Origin: Dongia_B soli
GTDB lineage: Bacteria > Pseudomonadota > Alphaproteobacteria > Dongiales > Dongiaceae
NCBI RefSeq assembly: GCF_034044715.1
Contig: NZ_JAXCLW010000013.1
Coordinates: forward strand, 8,648 to 72,647
Reading direction: 5' to 3'
Length of the DNA: 64,000 nt
Every line of letters starts with the position of its first letter. Positions within the stretch are counted from its first letter, which is position 1. Both the position numbers and the translations under genes were made by a program. The notes under the pieces were generated by a model that made no database searches, was not told the origin of the DNA, and worked only from the letters and a program-made list of their open reading frames with translations. Of this stretch, positions 35,611-44,604 are shown piece by piece.

Positions 35611-36975
35611 TCAAGCGGCCGGATCGGGTTCCGGCACGCGCATGGTGACGAATTCCTCGGCTGCGGTGGGATGTACCGCCACGGTCTGATCGAACTGCGC
35701 CTTGGTCGCCCGCATTTTGACGGCAATGGCTATGGCCTGGATGATCTCGGCCGCGTCCAGCCCGACCATATGGGCGCCGAGCACGATCTGGCTCGCCCGG
35801 TCCACCACCAGCTTCATCAAAGTGCGCTCATCCCGCCCGCTCAGCGTATGCTTCAGCGGCTTAAAATTGGCCTTATAGATATCAACCGCACCATATTGGC
35901 GGCGCGCCTCGGCTTCGGTGAGGCCAACCGTGCCGAGCGGAGGCTGGCTGAACACCGCCGAGGCGATGGTGGTGTGGTCCATCGGCCAGGGTTTCTTACC
36001 GAAGACGGTATCGGCATAGGCCATGCCTTCCTTGATGGCGACTGGCGTCAGATTGACCCGGTTGGTGCAATCGCCGATCGCATAGATGTTGTCGACACTG
36101 GTCTTGGAATAGGCATCGACCTTGATAGCCCCATCCCTGCCGAGCTCGACGCCAGCCGCTTCCAGGCCGAGCCCATCCGTCTTGGGACGCCGCCCGGTGG
36201 CATAGAGAACGCAGTCAGCTTCGATGGCCGAGCCGTCTTCCAGCGTCACACGGTAGCCAGCCGAGGTTTTCTCGATCGAAGCAACGTCGCTGTTTACCCG
36301 AAGATCGATGCCTTTCTTGCGCAGCTCATCGGCCAAAAAGTGCCGGAGATCGTCATCGAAGCCGCGCAGGATCTGCTCACCGCGATAAAGCTGCGTCACC
36401 TTGGCGCCAAGCCCGTTGAAGATGCCGGCGAATTCCACCGCGATATAGCCGCCGCCGACGACCACGACGCGGTGCGGCAGCTCAGGCAGGTGGAAAGCCT
36501 CGTTCGACGTGATGGCGTGTTCGATTCCGGGTACATCCGGCTTTTGCGGCCAACCACCGACGGCAATAAGGATATTTTTGGCGGTGATCTTTTTGCCGCC
36601 GACCGAGACCGTGTGGCGGTCGATCAGTTCCGCCCGCTCCTCAATGAGTTCGACATTCGAGCCCGCCAGCAGCTTCTTATAGATGCCGTTCAGCCGGTCG
36701 ATCTCCCGGTCCTTATTGGCGATCAATGTCTTCCAGTCGAAATGCGCCTCGCTCAGGCTCCAGCCATAGCCGGCAGCATCGGCGAAATCTTCATGGAAAT
36801 GGGAGGCATAAACCAGGAGCTTCTTCGGCACGCAGCCGCGGATCACGCAAGTGCCGCCGACCCGGCTTTCCTCGGCGATCGCCACTTTGGCGCCGTAACT
36901 GGATGCCATGCGGCTGGCGCGAACGCCGCCCGATCCGGCACCGATGACGAAGAGATCAAAATCGAAATCCGACAT
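35611..36975 (-). CDS. gor: Glutathione-disulfide reductase
   Basis: The 454-residue flavoprotein has the FAD motif IGAGSGGVRASRMA, the redox-active disulphide GGTCVIRGCVPKKLL, the NADPH-binding VVVGGGYIAVEFAG, and the C-terminal HPTAAEEFV with the catalytic His-Glu pair. The residues RGEQILRGFDDDL after the NADPH motif fit NADPH-preferring glutathione reductase rather than lipoamide dehydrogenase. It recycles GSSG to GSH in the cytosol. Neighbouring DAHP synthase is 142 bases downstream, so linkage is uncertain. Confidence 0.93.
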   Translation of the reverse strand: MSDFDFDLFVIGAGSGGVRASRMASSYGAKVAIAEESRVGGTCVIRGCVPKKLLVYASHFHEDFADAAGYGWSLSEAHFDWKTLIANKDREIDRLNGIYKKLLAGSNVELIEERAELIDRHTVSVGGKKITAKNILIAVGGWPQKPDVPGIEHAITSNEAFHLPELPHRVVVVGGGYIAVEFAGIFNGLGAKVTQLYRGEQILRGFDDDLRHFLADELRKKGIDLRVNSDVASIEKTSAGYRVTLEDGSAIEADCVLYATGRRPKTDGLGLEAAGVELGRDGAIKVDAYSKTSVDNIYAIGDCTNRVNLTPVAIKEGMAYADTVFGKKPWPMDHTTIASAVFSQPPLGTVGLTEAEARRQYGAVDIYKANFKPLKHTLSGRDERTLMKLVVDRASQIVLGAHMVGLDAAEIIQAIAIAVKMRATKAQFDQTVAVHPTAAEEFVTMRVPEPDPAA

Positions 36976-37065
36976 TAGCCTGGCCCATTAAGCACAAAAC
37001 GGGGGCCATCCTAACAGCCGGCCAGCGGAGTTCAAAGCCACCGGTTCCGTATATCGATCAATTGC

Positions 37066-38136
37066 TTAGAGAATACGGCAATGCCGGGGATCGATCTGCA
37101 GCGATACCGACTGCCCAAGCTCCAGCGCCCGATCCTTCAGGCTGACGAGGCTCAGCAGGCGGTGGCCGCCGGGCAGCTCCATCTGATAGCGGGCCATCGA
37201 TCCCAGATAATCGACATCAGCCACGGTGGCCGGCAGCCCACCATTGCCGGGCGGGATGATGTCGATTTTTTCTGCCCTCACCACCACCTTGACCGCCTCG
37301 CCCGGCGAAACCGGCCGCGCCGCATCGGAAACCAGCAGCGAGCCGGCCGCGCCGAGATCGACCGAGATGCCTTCCGGAGCGACCTGGCGAACCGTGGCCG
37401 GCAGAAAATTGGCATTGCCGAGGAAGGTCGCCACGAATTCGCTGCCGGGATGTTCATAGACCTCGGTCGGTGCGCCCATCTGCTCGATATGGCCCTTGTT
37501 CATCACCACGACGAGATCGGACATGGCCAAAGCCTCGCCCTGGTCGTGGGTGACGAAGACCGTCGCGACGCCGATGCGGCGTTGAATATTCTTCAGCTCG
37601 ACCCGCATCTCCTCGCGCAGATTGGCATCCAGTGCGGAGAGGGGTTCATCGAGCAACAACACATCCGGTTCGATTACCAGCGCGCGCGCCAAGGCGATGC
37701 GCTGCTGCTGGCCGCCCGAAAGCTGCGCCGGGAAACGCTCCTCGACCCCCGGCAGACGCACGATGTCGAGCGCGTGCTTCACCCGGCGTCGAATCTCATT
37801 CTTATCGACATCGCGATATTTGAGGCCGAAAGCGACATTGTCGTAGATCGTCTTATGCGGAAAGAGGGCGTAGTTCTGAAACACCATGCCGAGGTTGCGC
37901 CGATGGATCGGCACCTCGTTCATGCGCTTGCCCTTGATCATGACATCGCCTTCATCCGGCGTTTCCAACCCGGCGATCATGCGCAAGGTTGTGGTCTTGC
38001 CACAGCCCGACGGCCCCAGCAAGGTCACGAAAGCACCAGCCGGCACCGTTAGATCGATACTGTCGACCGCGACGACGGCAGAGGAGAAACGGCGGGTGAT
38101 GCGATGCAATTCGACGGCGTTCATGTCACTCGGCAT
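37066..38136 (-). CDS. potA: Polyamine-type ABC importer, ATP-binding protein (PotA-like)
   Basis: The 356-residue ATPase has Walker A GPSGCGKTT, signature LSGGQQQR, Walker B VLLLDEP and the switch His in VFVTHDQGEA. A C-terminal TOBE domain starts near residue 275. Preceding Arg/Lys segments and the IHRRNLGMVFQNYALFPH Q-loop are of the PotA/FbpC/MalK group. The spermidine or putrescine assignment comes from the whole cluster. A TTG at 38151 and ATGs at 38136 and 38124 are all possible starts; 38136 is used. It is last in the order potB-potC-binding protein-potA. Confidence 0.87.
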   Translation of the reverse strand: MPSDMNAVELHRITRRFSSAVVAVDSIDLTVPAGAFVTLLGPSGCGKTTTLRMIAGLETPDEGDVMIKGKRMNEVPIHRRNLGMVFQNYALFPHKTIYDNVAFGLKYRDVDKNEIRRRVKHALDIVRLPGVEERFPAQLSGGQQQRIALARALVIEPDVLLLDEPLSALDANLREEMRVELKNIQRRIGVATVFVTHDQGEALAMSDLVVVMNKGHIEQMGAPTEVYEHPGSEFVATFLGNANFLPATVRQVAPEGISVDLGAAGSLLVSDAARPVSPGEAVKVVVRAEKIDIIPPGNGGLPATVADVDYLGSMARYQMELPGGHRLLSLVSLKDRALELGQSVSLQIDPRHCRIL

Positions 38137-38162
38137 AGCTGGCTTCAACAATCAAATTGAGG

Positions 38163-38197
38163 CGGATCGGCCGCTGCAAGGTGCTGCGGCCGATCCG
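38163..38197 (-). other. 12-bp stem-loop between the binding-protein gene and potA
   Basis: CGGATCGGCCGC (38163-38174) and GCGGCCGATCCG (38186-38197) form a perfect 12-bp stem with an 11-base loop. It lies eight bases after the binding-protein stop and 27 before the potA ATG, a placement that would protect the upstream mRNA or reduce read-through and keep the binding protein in excess. Confidence 0.6.
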
Positions 38198-38204
38198 ATT
38201 AATC

Positions 38205-39359
38205 TCAGCCGCCCTTGGAGATGCGGCTCCATTCCTTCTTGAATTCGTCCTGGTGCTCGTACCAGAACTTGGCCTTTTCCCAGACATAGCCGTCAAATTT
38301 GGCGGTGTCGTCATAGCCCGGCAGCTTCTTCACCGAATCCGGCATCGGCACCTTCGTCGGATCGAGCGAGGTCGGATAGAACTGGCCCTCGGCAATGGCG
38401 ATCGCCACTTTCGGCTCGATGCAGAAATTGAGCAGTTGCTCGGCCTCTTCCATCGGCGAGCCCTTCAGCACATAGAGGCCTTCCAACCAGGCGAAGCCCA
38501 CGGTGCTGAGGAAGCCGATATCCTGGCCGGAATTCTGCAGGCTGGCGACGCGGCCGGACCAGCCGTCAGACAGAACGATTTCTTCCTTGGCGAAGAGATC
38601 GATGAATTCCTGGCCCGAGCTCCAGTATTTCACGACGAGGTCGCGCTGCTTGCGGCAGGCATCCCAAATCGCATTGATGTCGCTTGGATTCTGCGGGTCC
38701 TGGCCGAGATAAAGCGCGGCCATCCAGGGGCGCGTCTGGAAGCTGTCATAGCCCGCCATCTTGCCCTTGTATTTCTCATCCCAGAGCAGCTTTACGCCTT
38801 TGGACTTCGCTTCCTCGTCGGAAATGTATTTCCGGTTATAGGCAAGGCCGGTCACGCCGTAATCGAAGGGCACGGCGGAGAGCTTGCCTTCCGATTCATT
38901 GCGGAAGGCGGTCAGCGTTGGTTCGAGAACATTCTTCAGATTCGGGATATTGGCTTCGTTGATCGCTGAAGCGAAACCCGCCTGGCAGAAGCGGTAATAG
39001 TCATAAACGCCGCTGACCAGGAAGACATTGTATTCCCCGGGCTGCGACGCCTTGACCAGCGACAGGAATTCATCGGTATCGCCGAATTCGCCCTCGACCA
39101 CCTTCACGCCGGTTTTTTTGGTAAACGGCGGGAAGGCATTATTATGGAACGCTTCCGAGACGATGCCACCCCAGCCGTCGAAGCGGATGCTTTCCGCCGC
39201 CGCCATGGCGCTCTTCGTCAGCTTGCCCAAGGGGCCGCCCGCCACGCCGACCACAGCCGCCGCGGCGCCGATGATACGCAGCAGGCTGCGGCGGTCGATA
39301 TCGCCGCTCTCATAGGCTTCCAGCAGCCGTTCATATTTTTTGCTGTCACCGAACTTCAT
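38205..39359 (-). CDS. potD: Polyamine-type ABC importer, periplasmic substrate-binding protein
   Basis: The 384-residue protein begins with a 20-residue basic/polar lead, then a twin-arginine-like signal DRRSLLRIIGAAAAVVG, with likely cleavage at AMAAAES near residue 55. The mature part is a bacterial solute-binding protein of the PotD/PotF type: DGWGGIVSEAFHN, VPFDYGVTGLAYN, and LNFCIEPKVA near the C-terminus. A strong ribosome-binding site, GGGAGGAA, lies before the ATG. Polyamine is the likeliest ligand, but other small cations or amino-acid derivatives are possible. Confidence 0.85.
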   Translation of the reverse strand: MKFGDSKKYERLLEAYESGDIDRRSLLRIIGAAAAVVGVAGGPLGKLTKSAMAAAESIRFDGWGGIVSEAFHNNAFPPFTKKTGVKVVEGEFGDTDEFLSLVKASQPGEYNVFLVSGVYDYYRFCQAGFASAINEANIPNLKNVLEPTLTAFRNESEGKLSAVPFDYGVTGLAYNRKYISDEEAKSKGVKLLWDEKYKGKMAGYDSFQTRPWMAALYLGQDPQNPSDINAIWDACRKQRDLVVKYWSSGQEFIDLFAKEEIVLSDGWSGRVASLQNSGQDIGFLSTVGFAWLEGLYVLKGSPMEEAEQLLNFCIEPKVAIAIAEGQFYPTSLDPTKVPMPDSVKKLPGYDDTAKFDGYVWEKAKFWYEHQDEFKKEWSRISKGG

Positions 39360-39440
39360 TTTTTCCTCCCATCACGGAACCGGCACGACGCCGATTCCAG
39401 TTAGTTGCGGTCGCTACGACCCCGTTTGATCATCTACCTC

Positions 39441-40241
39441 TTACCTACCCCTGGCAAACCGGCGGACGACATAGCCGCCCGCCAATGGCAGGGCGACGGT
39501 GATCACGATCATGACGGCCCCCAGTGCATTGATTTCCGGGCTGATCGAGGTACGCAACATGGCGAAAATCTTGGTCGGCACGGTTTCGATGCCGGGCTTC
39601 TTCCAGAACAAGGTCGCCGTGATGTTGTCGAAGGACAAGGTGGCGGCAAACAGGAAGCCGCCCAGTACCGCCGGCGCCATCAAAGGCAAGGTCACGGCGA
39701 AGAAGGTCTGCAGGCGATTGGCGCCCAGGCTCATCGCCGCTTCCTCGTAATGTTGGCGCATGCCGACCAGCCGCGCTTGCACGACCAGCACCACGTAGGG
39801 CAGCGAGAGAATGGTATGGCCCAGCAGCAGCAGCATGTAGCTGCGCGGCTGCTCCAGGAATTTCAGGAACATCAGCAGCGCGACGCCAAGCACCACTTCG
39901 GGCATCAGCAGCGGCAGGCTGAGGAGATTGTTGACGACCGCCTTGCCCTTGAAACTGTAGCGAATGAGGGCGATCGCCGCCATGACCCCAATCGCCGTGG
40001 CGAGCAACGAAGAGGAGGCTGCCAGGATAATCGAGGTCTGGAAGGCCTCCATGATGGAATCGTTTCCGAACAGCTTGCCGAACCAGACGAAGCTGAATCC
40101 TTCCATCGGGAACGAACCGGTCCGCGCCGAATTGAAAGCCAGCAGCACCACCACGATGATCGGCGCGAACATAAAGATATAGACGAAGAGCGTCAGCAGG
40201 CGGAGCCCGTTCCAGCCGGCACCCGGACGATCGGCGCTCAT
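39441..40241 (-). CDS. potC: Polyamine-type ABC importer permease (PotC-like)
   Basis: The 266-residue permease has six hydrophobic helices and the EAA-type cytoplasmic loop YEEAAMSLGANRLQTFFAVTLP (read in two parts), which contacts the ATPase. PLLMPEVVLGVALLMFL and SFDNITATLFW are typical of PotC. The start at 40241 overlaps the potB stop as ATGA. Longer upstream frames run through potB and were not used. It is followed after 81 bases by the binding-protein gene. Confidence 0.88.
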   Translation of the reverse strand: MSADRPGAGWNGLRLLTLFVYIFMFAPIIVVVLLAFNSARTGSFPMEGFSFVWFGKLFGNDSIMEAFQTSIILAASSSLLATAIGVMAAIALIRYSFKGKAVVNNLLSLPLLMPEVVLGVALLMFLKFLEQPRSYMLLLLGHTILSLPYVVLVVQARLVGMRQHYEEAAMSLGANRLQTFFAVTLPLMAPAVLGGFLFAATLSFDNITATLFWKKPGIETVPTKIFAMLRTSISPEINALGAVMIVITVALPLAGGYVVRRFARGR

Positions 40242-41101
40242 TTCGCGAAACTCCGATAGATATCGCTGAGGCTCATGAAGCGGTTGTAAACCGCCACGAT
40301 GATGCCAAGCGAGAACAGCAGCATCAGCGACAGGACCGAGCCGGTCGGCCAATCGAGCTGGCTGATGATGGCCTCATAGATGAGCTGCGAGAAGAACAGG
40401 GTATCCGTGCCGCCCAGCAGGCGCGGGGTAACGAAACTGCCGGCTGCCAAGACGAAGCAAAGCAGGCTGCCGGCGCCGAGCCCCGGCAAGGAAAGCGGCA
40501 GGGTGACCTCACGGAAGGTCTGCCAGGCGGTACAGCCAAGCGTTCGCGCTGCCGATTCCAGATTGCGGTCGATGCCATCGAGACTGACATAGACATTGAT
40601 GATCATGTAAGGGAGCTGGAAATAGACCAGCCCCATGACCACCGAGAAATCGTTGTAGAGCAGCGACAACGGCTTATCGATGACGCCGACACTCAGCAGC
40701 ACCGAATTGACAAAGCCGCTTTTGCCCAGGACGTTGATCCAGGCGAAGGTGCGAATGATGTAGGAAATCCAGAACGGTAGGAACAGGAGGAAGAGCAGCA
40801 GCGCCTTGTTGTTGAAGCGGCAGCGCGCCAGGAAATAGGCTGTCGGATAGCCCACGATCATGCAGATGACGGTGGTGATGGCCGAAATCTTGAAGGTTTC
40901 GCGCAAGGCCAGCCAGTAGAAGGGATCGCCGCCCACTGTAATCCAGTTGCCGAACTGGAAAGCCGGGATATCCTGCCCATTCGCGGCGCGCAGCCAGAAC
41001 GAATAGATGAAAATGAACAGAACCGGCGCAAGCAGCAGCAAAGCCAGCGATATGAGCGCAGGCGATAAAAGGAAATATGGCCTGTATGCCGCCGGCACCA
41101 A
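40238..41101 (-). CDS. potB: Polyamine-type ABC importer permease (PotB-like)
   Basis: The 287-residue permease has six helices, an N-terminal YFLLSPALISLALLLLAP, the PotB-typical PFWISYIIRTFAWINVLG, and the EAA loop AARTLGCTAWQTFREVTLP. With PotC it forms the inner-membrane channel. It is the first gene of the importer operon and diverges from dapF across a 173-base region. A four-base overlap couples it to potC. Confidence 0.88.
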   Translation of the reverse strand: MVPAAYRPYFLLSPALISLALLLLAPVLFIFIYSFWLRAANGQDIPAFQFGNWITVGGDPFYWLALRETFKISAITTVICMIVGYPTAYFLARCRFNNKALLLFLLFLPFWISYIIRTFAWINVLGKSGFVNSVLLSVGVIDKPLSLLYNDFSVVMGLVYFQLPYMIINVYVSLDGIDRNLESAARTLGCTAWQTFREVTLPLSLPGLGAGSLLCFVLAAGSFVTPRLLGGTDTLFFSQLIYEAIISQLDWPTGSVLSLMLLFSLGIIVAVYNRFMSLSDIYRSFAK

Positions 41102-41274
41102 GAACTCCCCCTACCCTATTAGCCAGTGATCTTGGCGCCGCCTTGCGAATTCAACATAATTATCGTCGAATGCCGGCGGCGCTCACGCACCGGTCCTCAT
41201 CTTTTGTTGGATGTGATAATGCATAGATTATTCCGCCTTGTCCATCGGCAGCGGTTATGAAGGGGACATATCAT

Positions 41275-42162
41275 ATGTCTAATCCGATCGGAGCCGGCGA
41301 TTTAACGGCCGACGCCCTGCGATTTGCCCGCATGCATGGTTGTGGCAATGATTTCGTGGTGATCGACGATCGCGACGGCAAGTGGTTCAGCCGCCGGGCT
41401 GAACTGGCCCGGGCCTTGTGCGATCGCCGCAAGGGCTTGGGTGGCGACGGCCTGATCCTGATCGGTAATGGCAAGGATACCGACTTCACCATGACCTATG
41501 TCAACGGAACCGGCGTCGATGGCGAGATGTGCGGCAACGGCGCCCGCTGCGTGGTGCGCCGGGCCCATGACCTGCAGATCACCGGCGACCGGACCGTGTT
41601 CTCAACCGAAGCAGGGCCGATCAGTGCGCGAATCGAAGGTGGCATCATCAGCCTGGGTATGACGCGGCCTAGGGACGCCGAACTTCACATCACGGTGGAG
41701 AGCGATGGGCGCAACTGGACGGTCCACTACATCGATACCGGCGTGCCGCATATCGTCATTTTCATCGACCAGATCGACGATGGCCCGATCGACGAGGTCG
41801 ATGTCGCCAGATATGGGCCGGGCCTGCGCCGGCATCCGCGCTTCCCGCGTGGCGCCAATGTCAATTTTGCCGAGAAACGTGGCGCCAATACCTATCGGGT
41901 CCGGACCTATGAGCGGGGCGTGGAAGCCGAAACCCTTGCCTGCGGCACCGGCTCGGTCGCCACCGCCCTGATCGCGCATCTCTTGGGCGAGGCGCAGTCG
42001 CCGGTGACCATTCTGCCAACCGGCGGCGGCACGTTGCGAATCGATTTTCGCTCCAACGGCGAAGGCCGCTTCGAAGATGTGCAGCTGGCCGGCCCGGCGG
42101 AGACCATCGCCACCGGCACGATCGCCGAAGACTGGCTGCGCGAACGGAAGCTGCTGTCCTGA
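41275..42162 (+). CDS. dapF: Diaminopimelate epimerase
   Basis: DapF converts LL- to meso-diaminopimelate for lysine and peptidoglycan synthesis. The 295-residue protein holds both catalytic cysteines: Cys86 in DGEMCGNGARC and Cys223 in LACGTGS. The N-terminal HGCGNDFVVID motif is also diagnostic. AAGGGGAC suits the ATG at 41275 better than the in-frame ATG at 41257. The gene stands alone, divergent from the importer operon and converging on the ABC permease gene with ten bases between stops. Confidence 0.95.
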   Translation: MSNPIGAGDLTADALRFARMHGCGNDFVVIDDRDGKWFSRRAELARALCDRRKGLGGDGLILIGNGKDTDFTMTYVNGTGVDGEMCGNGARCVVRRAHDLQITGDRTVFSTEAGPISARIEGGIISLGMTRPRDAELHITVESDGRNWTVHYIDTGVPHIVIFIDQIDDGPIDEVDVARYGPGLRRHPRFPRGANVNFAEKRGANTYRVRTYERGVEAETLACGTGSVATALIAHLLGEAQSPVTILPTGGGTLRIDFRSNGEGRFEDVQLAGPAETIATGTIAEDWLRERKLLS

Positions 42163-42172
42163 AAGCACAGCG

Positions 42173-43546
42173 TCAAGCGGCGGCGATGGCGGCCGGCACC
42201 GCCTGGGCTCGCCATCTTTGCCGCACGAAGACGGCGAGAACAGCAACCTGCACCAGGACCGGTCCGAAGGTCAGCACCGCATTGCCGGAATCGTAAGGCA
42301 GCACCAGGGAGAGGAGATGCGGCCCGCCGACAAAGGCGACAATCCAGGCCAGCGGAAAATAGGCAATCAGCAAATAAAGGATGCCGGCGATATCCGCCCG
42401 CTGCCGCCATTGCCCGAAATTCAGCAGCAATAGGAACAAAAGGTCGCGCGCGACGAACAGAATCCCGGCTGCCAACATGATGCGGGTATGCGGGCCGTAT
42501 TCCTGCCACCAGCTTGCCAGCCAGGTCTGGCCGATCTCCGCCGTTGGCTGAGCAGGCAGCAGGGCGATCAGCACAAGCGCAAGGAGGGCGGTCACGACAT
42601 AGGTGATCAGCCAGAGCGGCAGGAAGGTCAGCGCCTTGGCAAGATTGCCCTGGCGAAACGCCGCCAATCCCCAACGATAGCGCACGGCATCCTTCGGCTC
42701 TGCCAGGAAAGACCCGTAGACCAGAATAACGCCGAGGCCGACCGGCGCGCCGAGGATCGCAGCGATCGTTTGGCCCGGCTGGTCGGCAAGACCGGCGGCA
42801 TAGATCATCGCAAAGGCCAGGAAAGCACACCAGACCCAGGGCACGTTGCTGTACTGGAGCTCGGCCCGCATCAAGCGATAGAGGCCGAACCAGGCCCAGG
42901 CGCAAAACACCGCCAGCGAGACCAGATGAAACAGAGCGGTGTGATAAGCATTGCCGAACCAGACGACCGTTTCCGGTCCCCGCAGCGCGTTATTGAGGTC
43001 ACCGATTATGGTATTGCCGTAGACCAGCAGGCCGCAGATCTGCGCGAAGGTGACCATCAAGCGCCGGCGTAACTGCGCCTTGCGCAGCAGCAGCAAGGCA
43101 ACGCCGAGCGAAACCGCATGGGCAAGCAAGCCACTGAGGATCAGATCAAGATTGAGGATGAGAAGGTCTGAGGCGTTCGCACCAGCCTGGAGCAGGACAA
43201 TATCGGTCAGGGCCAGGCACAGCAAGGCACAGAACCAGGGATAGGCGGTCCCGCCGAGCAATTTGCCCCAGACCATCTGCCAGGCCGAGAGGCCGGACAT
43301 GCGCTGCGTTTCCCAGGTATTGCCGGCAACTTCTTCCGCCAAGGCATCGGCGGCCCGCCGCGTGCCCCAGAAACCAATGATGATATTGAAGATCCAGCGG
43401 CCCGCATTGGCCATGGTCGAGGTGGCGAATTCGCCGGTCGCCGTGCCGGCATAATAAAGGATGCCGATGACGACGACGGCCGCCAGAACGCGCTGCCAGG
43501 AAAACTGCAGCCAGAGATTTCGGGTGAATTCAGGATTGCCGATCAC
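42173..43546 (-). CDS. ABC-2 type exporter membrane protein
   Basis: The 457-residue product has about ten to twelve hydrophobic segments. An early soluble stretch, TRRAADALAEEVAGNTWETQR, resembles the ABC-2 permease region that cleaves the fused ATPase groove, with EE and TWE residues often seen in such exporters. No substrate-specific feature was recognised. It overlaps the ATPase gene by four bases (ATGA), so the two form one exporter. It is GC-rich like its neighbours, with no sign of recent transfer. Confidence 0.75.
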   Translation of the reverse strand: MIGNPEFTRNLWLQFSWQRVLAAVVVIGILYYAGTATGEFATSTMANAGRWIFNIIIGFWGTRRAADALAEEVAGNTWETQRMSGLSAWQMVWGKLLGGTAYPWFCALLCLALTDIVLLQAGANASDLLILNLDLILSGLLAHAVSLGVALLLLRKAQLRRRLMVTFAQICGLLVYGNTIIGDLNNALRGPETVVWFGNAYHTALFHLVSLAVFCAWAWFGLYRLMRAELQYSNVPWVWCAFLAFAMIYAAGLADQPGQTIAAILGAPVGLGVILVYGSFLAEPKDAVRYRWGLAAFRQGNLAKALTFLPLWLITYVVTALLALVLIALLPAQPTAEIGQTWLASWWQEYGPHTRIMLAAGILFVARDLLFLLLLNFGQWRQRADIAGILYLLIAYFPLAWIVAFVGGPHLLSLVLPYDSGNAVLTFGPVLVQVAVLAVFVRQRWRAQAVPAAIAAA

Positions 43547-44508
43547 TGTAGGGATACTCCCGCGGAACCGCCTGCAGTGATTTTCTGCGGAGCGCCGCTT
43601 TTCACATGAGTGAGGTAAGCGTCCTGGAGGCCGAGCCGGTCGGGCGCGAAACTAGCGACCTTGAAATCCTGGCCGACCAGCGTCTTCAGCAAGGCTGCAT
43701 GCGCCAGGGAATCATCCGCCATCTCGATGACCGCATGTCCGGCATCCAGGCTGATGATGGTGAGATCGGCAATCTGGTGCAGGGCAGTTTCCAACGCATC
43801 ACTGCGGTCAGCGAGGTCGAGGCGCAGCCGGACACGCCCGAGGGTCTGCGCCGCCTGGCCAAGCGGTGCATAATCGACGAGGCGGCCATCGCGGATGATC
43901 ATCATATGTGTCGAATAATCTTCCAGCTCGGCAAGGATGTGCGATGAAACAATGATGGTCATGCCGTCATCGCGCAGGCGGCGCAAGACGGCGGCCAAGG
44001 CAATCCGCGCCTCGGGGTCGAGACCCGATGCCGGCTCGTCCAGCATCAGTACTTTGGGATCGTGAATGATCGCCTGGGCGATGGCGAGGCGCTGGCGCAA
44101 GCCGCGTGACAACGTCCCTGCCTTTTCCTTCAGGCGATCGGTCAGGTCGAGGCGCTCGGCCGCGCGCTGGGCTGCAGCCACCACCGAGGATGAGGCGACG
44201 CCCTGCGCCTGGGCCCGGTAGCGCAGGCATTGCTGCACGGTGAGGTCATCATAGAGACCGAAGAAATCCGGCAGGAAGCCCATGCGCCGGTGCGCGGCGC
44301 GCGGATCGTCATGAACATCGAGACCATCGATCGTCACCGAGCCGGCGAAGGGCCGGTCCAGCGCCGCGCAGATCCGCAGCAGCGTGGATTTACCTGCACC
44401 ATTGGGCCCCACCAAGGCGGTGATGGTCAGCGGCGCGATCTGCGCTGACACGTTATCGAGCGCCCGGCGTCCAGGATAGTCATAGGTGAGATTCTGGATA
44501 TCGATCAT
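43543..44508 (-). CDS. ABC exporter ATP-binding protein
   Basis: The 321-residue ATPase has Walker A GPNGAGKST, a signature reading LSRGLRQRL in place of LSGGQ-type, Walker B VLMLDEP followed by ASGLDPEAR, and the switch His in IIVSSHILAELE. The GLRQRL variant and the extended C-terminal domain (from about residue 220) are typical of ATPases paired with ABC-2 membrane proteins, as in drug, polysaccharide or gliding exporters. Its partner is the overlapping permease gene downstream. The substrate is unknown. Confidence 0.88.
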   Translation of the reverse strand: MIDIQNLTYDYPGRRALDNVSAQIAPLTITALVGPNGAGKSTLLRICAALDRPFAGSVTIDGLDVHDDPRAAHRRMGFLPDFFGLYDDLTVQQCLRYRAQAQGVASSSVVAAAQRAAERLDLTDRLKEKAGTLSRGLRQRLAIAQAIIHDPKVLMLDEPASGLDPEARIALAAVLRRLRDDGMTIIVSSHILAELEDYSTHMMIIRDGRLVDYAPLGQAAQTLGRVRLRLDLADRSDALETALHQIADLTIISLDAGHAVIEMADDSLAHAALLKTLVGQDFKVASFAPDRLGLQDAYLTHVKSGAPQKITAGGSAGVSLQ

Positions 44509-44542
44509 AAGAGCCTGGGAAATCTGGGGCCTGCAAACGAGA

Positions 44543-44583
44543 ACCCCCTCGCCCCGCAGGATGAGCCGGCGGAACGAGGGGGT
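44543..44583. terminator. Stem-loop after gabD
   Basis: ACCCCCTCG (44543-44551) and CGAGGGGGT (44575-44583) can pair as a 9-bp stem with a 23-base internal part that may fold further. It lies 22 bases after the gabD stop. The minus strand continues TTCTCGTTT, a weak T-rich tail. Confidence 0.5.
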
Positions 44584-44604
44584 CGTTTTACGCGACGAGA
44601 CGGA

